Translations under genes and position numbers: made by a program
NCBI GenBank assembly: GCA_024867545.1
Contig: JANFNE010000015.1
Span: forward strand, 124,001-188,000
Length of the DNA: 64,000 nt
Reading direction: 5' to 3'
DNA from: Phytopythium helicoides
Taxonomy: Eukaryota > Oomycota > Peronosporomycetes > Pythiales > Pythiaceae
Notes under the pieces: model-generated
Seen by the model: the letters and a program-made list of their open reading frames with translations, nothing else
Databases searched by the model: none
What the model was told of the DNA's origin: nothing
In this document: positions 55,922 through 64,000 of the stretch, piece by piece
Position numbering within the stretch: position 1 is the stretch's first letter
Layout: the number at the start of each line of letters is the position of its first letter

Positions 55922-57595
55922 TGAAGTACTCGACACTCGAACATTCGAGAGCGCAGCGTGAGCAACCGGCTGAGAACACATTGGTCCAAGAGATTATATG
56001 CATTTTGAGTGAAGAGTAGCGATGGGAACAAGAATATTCGAGACCTACCTGATGCTCTCATTTGTGACTAGACAGGTTCACTTGACGTTGACTGCTTATT
56101 CGTTCTACCACCCGAACACGTCTGGTGGAGGAAAATGGATGATGCTTGAGGCCCGTGCATGTACTCTGCTTTCTCCACAATGCAGAATCTGGGGTCTGCT
56201 CACTCTCCACACCAGGTCCCGACCCACCAAAAGCGAATCTTGAAATGAGCCTGAAAGGCTCCGCTGAGGTCGGTTCGTTACAGGAATCCTGCAGGACCCT
56301 TTGAACTGGAGTTGTAGGCTTGAAGAGCACTTGTGTCCGAAAACCACCGATTCATTTTCTCAAACCGTCATTTTGATTCACACAAGATGATCATGGCGAT
56401 GAAATACAGCACGAGCTGAGTTCAACAGGATAGAGAAACTGGACAAGTGTGAGTTTTTGGCCAGTGTAATGGCCGAAACCGGCTTTTCGAGCAGGTCGGC
56501 AGAGATCCTCATCGTCTTTGACGCATACAGAATCAACACAGAAGCGCCACGGGCTCGCTTAGAGATAAAAGAGTGAAACAGACTGCTATTTTCAACCAAA
56601 CTAAATTCAAATGGCAGTCAGGCAGGCATTTTAGCTTTTCCTTCCTTGAGCCATCGCTCTCACAGGTGAGCCACTAACCCGCCACGCCACACCCAGCATC
56701 CTCGCTGCTAGCTACGCGGGCGCGAGATGACGTCAATGCATCGCGCTTTTCACTCAACGACCGAGCAAAAGACGGCTTTGGTGATATATATCTCGCGAAA
56801 AACCTGGAGTCAGAGGTGACTACGAAGGTGAGGAGGCTCGAAGATAGCAACAACGAGTCACTTTCGTGGCAGAGCATCGATGCCAAGCACAAAGGTTGGA
56901 GCAGTCACTGACGCCATCAATTCGCGATAGAGCGCCGTAATTTGTTCGAGGAAACATCCGAGTGATACGATTGAAGCGAAGATGTGGATGGTGGACAAAC
57001 TCGAGTGGAGAGAGAGAGAAGTGATGGGACGTTGCTGACAAGTTAGGCGATATCGTAGATCATGTGTATCACGCTATCGCACGGGCAGCGATATCACTGA
57101 AGATGCCAATCTCACGTCGAGAGCACATACAGTTTCTAACAGATACAATTCACACCAAGTCGGGTCGCTCGCCGAGTAGCGAATGAAGGAAGACCAATGC
57201 CGCTACAGCGAAAGCGGAACACACCAATCAGTGTAAGTGGCGCACTCAGACCACTCCAGTATCGAGGCGAGACTAGCACATGGGTTGAAGCAGTTCTAAT
57301 GCCACAGGACAAATCACTATTGATGCCGACCTGTAGCGCACGCTAACTGAGTGTATTGCTGGTGCTGGCAGCGTACTGCGAGACCAATCAGTGTCGATTA
57401 TATCCTGTGTGTTCCTCGAACATATTTTCAGCAAACTTCTTTTTCACTGACCTCCCCTGGGTTCAACTCAGCCTGGCGCAAGTCCACTTGACTCCGAATT
57501 CATAAAGCGTGATGTGCCACCACCAGCGTGAACCTACATGCCTGTGAATCCTTGAAAGAGTCCTCCATTCACAAACTAGGAGGCTCGTGACAAAG
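55922..57595. other. Region with a kinase remnant and promoter of the large ankyrin-kinase gene
   Basis: Apart from 56704-56911 no coding content is recognised. Short frames on both strands only. Confidence 0.45.
56704..56911 (+). pseudogene. Kinase N-lobe remnant
   Basis: An open stretch reads DGFGDIYLAKNLESEVTTKV then a stop at 56911. It lines up with GGFGSVIRAKWLDSEVVVKQ of the second kinase and FGGEYLAKWLDADVVVK of the first kinase of 57596-62684. Only the glycine loop and Lys strand remain. It is probably the broken kinase part of the ankyrin copy at 54864. Confidence 0.5.
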
Positions 57596-60500
57596 ATGGC
57601 GGAAAGTCTTCTTGCTGCCGCTGAAGAGGGCACCCTCGATCTGGTGAAGCGCATGATCCGCAGCGGCGCGGATGTGAATGCCACGAACAAAGATGGAGAG
57701 ACAGCGCTGATGGGTGCAGCTGAGAATGGTCATCTTGAAGTGGTTCAGTATCTCGTGGAAGAACGCAGCGTGGACGTGAATGCCACAAACAAATCCGGAG
57801 CAACAGCGTTGATGGTTGCCGCTTTGAGTGGTCATCTTGAAGTGGTTCGGTATCTCGTGGACGAACACGGCGTGGACGTAAATGCGACGGACAATAACGG
57901 AGAGGCAGCGTTGATGAAGGCCTCTTTTAATGGTCATCTTGAAGTGGTTCGGTATCTCGTGGAGGAACGTGGCGTGGACGTGGATGCGACGGACAACAAC
58001 GGATCGACAGCGCTGATGAGTGCAGCTGAGAATGGTCATCTTGAAGTGGTTCAGTATCTCGTGGAAGAACGCAGCGTGGACGTGAATGCCACAAACAAAT
58101 CCGGAGCAACAGCGTTGATGGTTGCCGCTTTGAGTGGTCATCGTGAAGTGGTTCGGTATCTCGTGGGAGTACGCGGCGTGGACGTAAATTCTATGGACTA
58201 TAACGGATCGACAGCGCTGATGGTTGCCGCTTTGACCGGCCATCTTGAAGTGATTCGCTGTCTTGTGGCAGAGCGCGGAGCGAATGTGAATATCGCGAAC
58301 AAGAACGGATGGACAGCGCTAATGTGGGCCGCTTTGAATGGCCATCTTGAAGTAGTTCGGTATCTCGTGGACGAACACGGCGTGGACGTAAATGCGACGG
58401 ACAATAACGGAGAGGCAGCGTTGATGAAGGCCTCTTTTAATGGTCATCTTGAAGTGGTTCGGTATCTCGTGGAGGAACGTGGCGTGGACGTGGATGCGAC
58501 GGACAACAACGGATCGACAGCGCTGATGGGTGCAGCTGAGAATGGTCATCTTGAAGTGGTTCAGTATCTCGTGGAAGAACGCAGCGTGGACGTGAATGCC
58601 ACAAACAAATCCGGAGCAACAGCGTTGATGGTTGCCGTTTTGAGTGGTCATCTTGAAGTGGTTCGGTATCTCGTGGGAGTACGCAGCGTGGACGTAAATT
58701 CTATGGACTATAACGGATCGACAGCGCTGATGGTTGCCGCTTTGACCGGCCATCTTGAAGTGATTCGGTGTCTTGTGGCAGAGCGCGGAGCGAATGTGAA
58801 TATCGCGAACAAGAACGGATGGACAGCGCTAATGTGGGCCGCTTTGAATGGTCATCTTGAAGTAGTTCGGTATCTCGTGGACGAACACGGCGTGGACGTA
58901 AATGCGACGGACAATAACGGAGAGGCAGCGTTGATGAAGGCCTCTTTTAATGGTCATCTTGAAGTGGTTCGGTATCTCGTGGAGGAACGTGGCGTGGACG
59001 TGGATGCGACGGACAACAACGGATCGACAGCGCTGATGAGTGCAGCTGAGAATGGTCATCTTGAAGTGGTTCAGTATCTCGTGGAAGAACGCAGCGTGGA
59101 CGTGAATGCCACAAACAAATCCGGAGCAACAGCGTTGATGGTTGCCGCTTTGAGTGGTCATCTTGAAGTGGTTCGGTATCTCGTGGGAGTACGCAGCGTG
59201 GACGTAAATTCTATGGACTATTACGGATCGACAGCGCTGATGGTTGCCGCTTTGACCGGCCATCTTGAAGTGATTCGGTGTCTTGTGGCAGAGCGCGGAG
59301 CGAATGTGAATATCGCGAACAAGAACGGATGGACAGCGCTAATGTGGGCCGCTTTGAATGGTCATCTTGAAGTAGTTCGGTATCTCGTGGACGAACACGG
59401 CGTGGACGTAAATGCGACGGACAATAACGGAGAGGCAGCGTTGATGAAGGCCTCTTTTAATGGTCATCTTGAAGTGGTTCGGTATCTCGTGGACGAACAC
59501 GGCGTGGACGTAAATGCGACGGACAATAACGGATCGACAGCACTGATGGGTGCAGCTGAGAATGGTCATCTTGAAGTGGTTCGGTATCTCGTGGAGGAAC
59601 GTGGCGTGGACGTGGATGCGACGGACAATAACGGAATGATAGCGCTAATGTCGGCCGCTTTCAATGGTCATCTTGAAGTGGTTCGGTATCTTGTGACAGT
59701 ACGCAGCGTGGACGTGAATGCCACAAACAAATCCGGAGTAACAGCGCTGATGGGTGGCGCTTTGAACGGTCATCTTGACGTGGTTCGGTATCTCGCGGCA
59801 GAACGCGGCGCGGACGTGAATGTCACGGACGAAAACGGATCGACAGTGCTGATGATTGCCGCTTTTAATGGTCATCTTGAAGTGGTTCGATATCTCGTGG
59901 ACGAACACGGCGTGGACGTAAATGCCACGAACACATACAAAAAGTCTGCAATCAGATACGCTGCTGATCGTGGGCACCAAGATATTGTGCGTTTTTTTAC
60001 CATGTATTCACAACCATCGATAGCAGAAACGTATTCATCAAGCCACTGGTATTCAGCATACGTCCGTCTGAAATAGCGCTTACCCAACCCGTTGAAACCA
60101 ACACTTTCGGAGGCGAATACCTCGCCAAGTGGCTTGATGCAGATGTAGTTGTCAAGCTCTTCATTCCTGATGCAGCTCACTCATCGTTCGAGGAGGAAGT
60201 ACAGTTGTGGAAGCAGTTGCGACACCCCAACGTGATCAAGATGTACGGCGGATGTGAAGCTAGTCCAGGCTTGCAGTTCTTCGTTTGTGAGTATGCAGAT
60301 CACGGATCGCTAATTGATTATGTAAAGTCAACTCCAGAGGAAACACGGACGGTGTGGAAATATCTGTACGAGGCTGCACTGGGTCTTGAGTATCTTCATG
60401 AGCGAGGGCTTGTTCACGGTGATCTTCGGTGCAGCAACATTCTGATCGGCAGTGATAAGTTGGCGAGACTGGCTAGCTTCGGTCTGAGTGGCACAAAGAG

Positions 60501-62684
60501 TGGGGCATCTTCAAATATTGGATCGGTGCGATGGCAGGCCACTGAGATTTTGGAGGGCAAAAAGACATCTCCATTTGCATCCGATGTGTATTCTTTGGGA
60601 ATGTGTATTTTGGAAGCTATCACGGGGAAGGAGCCTTGGGGCAATAGGGATTACTTTGATGCTCGGCAGCTCAAGACAAGGTGGACTCCAGAGACAGTAT
60701 TCTACTCTCTGAATGCTCCAGAATGCCCACCTGGAGACGCCCGCGACTTAGTGTGGCGTATGTGCTGTAAAGATCCTACCAAGCGTATCAAACTCGAGTC
60801 AGTCGTATACGAGCTCGAGCGTTTAATGCTGAAGGAAAGTTTGAAGCTTTCACAGCCCGAGTCTGAGCGTGAGCCTGTACTTGGTACCAATAGGTTCGAT
60901 GAGGAGCTGTGGAGAGAAGTGGAAATGCACATGGAGAAGAACGACAACGCCCAATATCATCAAGTGTTTGAGGAATTGAAACGACTGTACGAGGGTCTAC
61001 ATGAATCAACACATCACACTAAACTTTTGACTAGGTTCCTCTCACTGCTCACCGAGTTCCATACCGTTATCACCATGACTGATGAACAAGCCTTAGTCAT
61101 GCAGCTGTCATCGACCCGTGCGACCACCAACAGCATCTACGCGTTTCGCCGACGAATCCGGTCACTGCTGGCAGCCTTGGGTCATCCAGTTGACTAATGG
61201 TGTCGCACAGACGGACGCACAACGCCGTGAGATGTTTGTGTCTGGTGTGTCGGATTTGTATTTGTTGTTGCGAGAGTTGAATCGGATGCTGAGAAGGCTG
61301 CATTTCTGGAGATGTTGAAACGGGAGATGACAGATCAATACACGCCTACCCAACTGGAGACGATGAGAAAGGCAGTTGAGGCTATTGAGAGCAAGATCGA
61401 AAAGGAGAGTTTGGTTCCGGAGTGGTTCATCCCATGGTACGAGTTGATAAAGGATGAGGGTGAATGCCTTGGTGTTGGTGGTTTCGGCAGCGTCATTCGA
61501 GCGAAGTGGCTGGACTCGGAGGTGGTGGTGAAGCAAGTGGTGTTGAATGATCATGAGGATACGCCTATTTGCTCCGTCCAATTATGATAGTACATCAGAT
61601 GTACCGGTGGAGGCTAAGGAAGGCGATCCAGAAGAGTTTGCGAAGCAAGCGAAGAAGCGAGAAGAAGCTATGGAAATGTTCCGACGTGAAGTCAAGACAT
61701 TGGTTCGGATTCAGTCACCCTCACGTCATCCAACTCTTTGGCGCTTGCCACGTTGGGAGACCTTACTTCGTGTGCGAGTACGCCACCAACGGTACGCTGG
61801 TTACATATCTGCGGAAGCATCCTGATGAACTGTGGCAAAAGTTGTACGAGGCTGCGTTGGGCCTTCAGTACCTTCATGCTCGTGATATCGTTCATGGTGA
61901 TTTGAAAGGGAACAATATCGTGATCGGGAGCGACTTGAAGGCGAAGGTGACGGATTTTGGTCTGAGTTCGATGGCGAGTGATGGAGGGGAAGCTCGAATT
62001 TCAGCCGCGTCGCATTGGGTGGCTCCAGAGTGTTTTCTCGCTGACCCTCAGTTGACGTTTGCGTCGGATGTGTACTCTCTGGGTATGTGTATCGTGGAGT
62101 CGATGCGAGTGGCAGGAGGTGAAGAGTCGAGTTTACCGTGGCGATACTTAGACAGTGTGAGTGTAGAAGTTCATGCGACACGAGGTGAATTGCCACCGAG
62201 ACCCTCTCAGTGCACAGACGATCAGTGGGAACTAGTGAAACGTATGTGCGTACTTCAACCGGAGAAACGGATCAAGATCTCTACTGTGGTCGATGAACTG
62301 GCGAGGTTGGCGAGCAAGAAAGATGACGCAATTGCTGAAACACCAAGTATGGAGTCTGTTCCCGACGTTATCTCTGCGGCGAGAACTGTGTTGAGTGAGA
62401 TTCATGACACCAAGTACGTCGAGTTGTGGGATGAACTGGAGGAGGTGTACAAGAGGATCAATGACGCCGAGAGCAGCAAAGTGTTCTGTTGTTTGGTGAA
62501 AGACGCCGAGACGGCAACTGCAGCTTTGAAACTGCGGGATGAGAAGACGGACGTGATGTCTTCAGTCGAGAAGACCATGGCTGTGCACGCGCTGCGTCGT
62601 CGTCTGGTCAAGTTTGTGGAGGCATATCTGGCAGATGAAGAACGCAAACCAATCGGAGCTCACAGCACGAGTAACGCTCGGTGA
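57596..62684 (+). CDS. Ankyrin repeats + pseudokinase + TKL kinase
   Basis: Starts MAESLLAAAEEGTLDLVKR. Residues about 1-800 hold about 23 ankyrin repeats of 34 residues. The first kinase-like domain (about 60085-60840) keeps VVVK, a helix-C Glu and HGDLRCSN. But its glycine loop is TFGGEY, DFG is replaced by ASFG (60472-60483) and APE by ATE, so it should be a pseudokinase. A helical tail (RFDEELWREVEMHMEK) and linker (MFVSGVSDLYLLLRE) follow. The second kinase has LGVGGFGSV, VVVKQ, HGDLKGNN, DFG (61953-61961) and VAPE, all intact, and ends with a homologous tail (YVELWDELEEVYKR, ALRRRLVKFVEAYL). Frame breaks lie near 60035, 61180 (extra G), 61275, 61560 and 61720. With these the locus reads as one protein of about 1,690 residues; otherwise it is several pieces. 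Likely a cytosolic signalling kinase. Confidence 0.75.
57861..59390 (+). repeat. Three 510-bp super-repeats within the ankyrin array
   Basis: The sequence ACGAACACGG and what follows recurs at 57861, 58371, 58881 and 59391, exactly 510 bases apart. Each unit encodes five 34-residue ankyrin repeats with distinct wording (EAALMKASF, STALMSAAEN, ATALMVAALS, STALMVAALT, WTALMWAALN). Units differ at only a few bases. A fourth unit starts at 59391 and then diverges. Confidence 0.92.
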
Positions 62685-62754
62685 TTGCTCATTGTTGACT
62701 GCAAGTGACTTCATGTTTCGTCTTGTAGACGAGAAAAAAAAGAAAGATAAACAT

Positions 62755-64000
62755 TTCTACTGTCTACGCCTGAAAATGTCCATCCTGTTGCAACGTTGAT
62801 CGCCAAGATCTCCAATTCGAGAACGATTGTGAGCAGAAACTACCATAAACGGCGCGCATGCCAACCTTCACGGCAATACAGTAATAGATCAATTTTTGCA
62901 CGAGCTACTACCACTATTGATAGTGCTCGATTGACGAGGAAATGTGGAGAATGGCTTGAACAAAGTCATTCATACGTAACACACATGATCCATTTGCAGA
63001 CCGATATATCATGGGTTGGTTGAATGCTGGTCTTTTGTCGAACCCATCGCCACATCAATTCAACGTGCAGACTTTACAAGGGACGACAACCACAATCGAT
63101 TTAAACAGCTACTACTAGAGATGGTCGTCCGCGTTTTCACCCGTGCCTTCAGCCTCAGCGCCAGCGTCAGCACCGCCAGCTTCCTCTTGCAACAGAATGT
63201 CCAAAACGGTCCGTTCTGAGACTTCTGCTGGCGTTCGGAGCCTCCACAGGACCGAGATTACTAATCACGCATTCGACCGATGGCAGGGCGTCTTGGCGAA
63301 GGCCGTGCGCGAGGACAAGCACATCAAGCCTCCGTCCTTCCAGCACCCATCGGTCCGTGACGTTCGGCACAACAATACTCAATCTGGAGAGTGCAGAGTC
63401 TTGTGAAAATACCGGGTGGGTATAATGTGTGGAATATAGGACTCTTTGTTTTGGACTGTTTCATTCAGAGAATTGTTTTGTCAAGTTTGGGCATGCCATT
63501 CTTGACTTTGCTGAGGATTACATCTATCAATAAGACGACAAGCCTATCTCAAACAAACCGGACAATATTTATTTGTGGCGTTTGTTTCAAATATGTGGAA
63601 GCTCTCATGCTCGCCGAGAGTCGTTACAGTGTTGTTGAAAACTCACAACATCCGCATGAGCGCAGGAGTTTCGCAGCGTCTAGTCTGTATCGAAACACTC
63701 GAGTCGCATTCGATGGCTGAAGTCGAACCTCTTGAGACGGGAGGTAGTCTCTACATTGCAATTTACAATCCGTCACAGAGCACCAAGATCTTCGCTTGAC
63801 ATCCATCGTCTCAACAAACTACTACACATCGAAGAACTCACAATTCAATCATCGCTCAAAGCTATGACACTGAGTCGGGATGAGAGCCTCAATCTCTTCA
63901 GCGAGTGCTTTTGTGTTCCAGTGAGCATCATCGTGAATTACTCACTGTTCCAATACTTGGTCACCGTCTTCTACTCTCGCCGACACGATCCACACGTGCG
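62755..64000 (+). repeat. Segmental duplication (copy III), cut by window end
   Basis: Direct repeat of 50805 onward, ending at the window edge inside the membrane-protein gene. Compared with copy II it lacks about 730 bases: CAATCT at 63382-63387 joins directly to GGAGAGTGCAGAG, which in copy II lies at 52179. Confidence 0.85.
63864..64000 (+). CDS. Orphan seven-helix membrane protein, copy III (partial)
   Basis: Begins MTLSRDESLNLFSECFCVPV and covers the first transmembrane segment (IIVNYSLFQYLVTVFYSRRH) before the window ends. The start resembles copy I (SRDESLNLF) but the next residues resemble copy II (SIIVNYSLF), so it is intermediate between them. Confidence 0.8.
   Translation, partial: MTLSRDESLNLFSECFCVPVSIIVNYSLFQYLVTVFYSRRHDPHV

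Noticed and set aside
57861..59390. Regularly spaced repeats resembling a CRISPR or satellite array
   Set aside because: The 510-base units are coding ankyrin repeats in one open frame.
57569..60180. Many His/Arg-rich minus-strand frames across the ankyrin array
   Set aside because: Repeated antisense shadows of the ankyrin codons.
57596..62684. Calling the tandem kinase gene a JAK homologue
   Set aside because: Only the pseudokinase-kinase order is shared; there is no FERM or SH2 domain and the sequence is TKL-like.

Overview
The window is nuclear DNA from an oomycete, most like a Phytophthora or Pythium-group water mould. The evidence is short GT-AG introns (about 50-90 nt) with CTAAC/CTGAC-type branch sites, a full-size PDR (ABCG) transporter, an ankyrin-TKL kinase with the HGDL catalytic loop common in oomycete TKL kinases, EF-hand and TPR repeat proteins, and compact divergent housekeeping pairs. 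The species cannot be named from sequence alone. No rRNA, tRNA, CRISPR array or complete transposon was recognised.

Bases 1-30000 are a fast-evolving cluster. Eight same-strand copies (A to H here) of one multi-exon family sit in tandem: 1-855, 7482-9533, 11216-13262, 13697-15718, 21491-22878, 23311-25723, 25852-27995 and 28198-29986. I do not recognise the family. Each protein has an N-terminal coiled coil, a charged linker and helical modules of about 115-150 residues. Each module is one exon, and every module-bounding intron I could place is phase 2, so modules can be gained or lost without breaking frame. Six copies carry a conserved CACACGTC(G/A)CA element 38-116 nt before the ATG. Interspersed are two paralogous helical proteins plus a pseudogene fragment (1456-5150), a third coiled-coil/hydrophobic/coiled-coil protein (6346-7155), a phospholipid scramblase (9658-10509) and a PDR transporter (15998-20095).

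Bases 30000-49000 are mostly conserved genes: a multi-EF-hand protein, a METTL18-like histidine methyltransferase diverging from DCAF1/VprBP, two small Ser/Thr-rich probable GPI proteins, a truncated ERCC6L2-like SNF2 gene, an unidentified Ser-rich protein diverging from COQ5, and a TPR protein. Bases 49000-64000 are duplicated: three copies of an orphan seven-helix membrane protein (one inverted, one cut by the window end), a decayed ankyrin-kinase copy, and a large gene that joins about 23 ankyrin repeats to a degenerate pseudokinase and then an intact TKL kinase. Three perfectly phased 510-bp super-repeats lie inside its ankyrin array.

Many genes, including conserved ones (DCAF1, COQ5, PDR, EF-hand, TPR), contain small frame breaks, many of them one extra base in a homopolymer. 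This pattern fits consensus errors in a long-read assembly at least as well as real gene decay. Frame-broken genes are therefore given whole-locus coordinates, and the breaks are described rather than repaired. The most interesting systems are the phase-2 modular tandem family with its shared upstream element and the ankyrin-pseudokinase-kinase gene.
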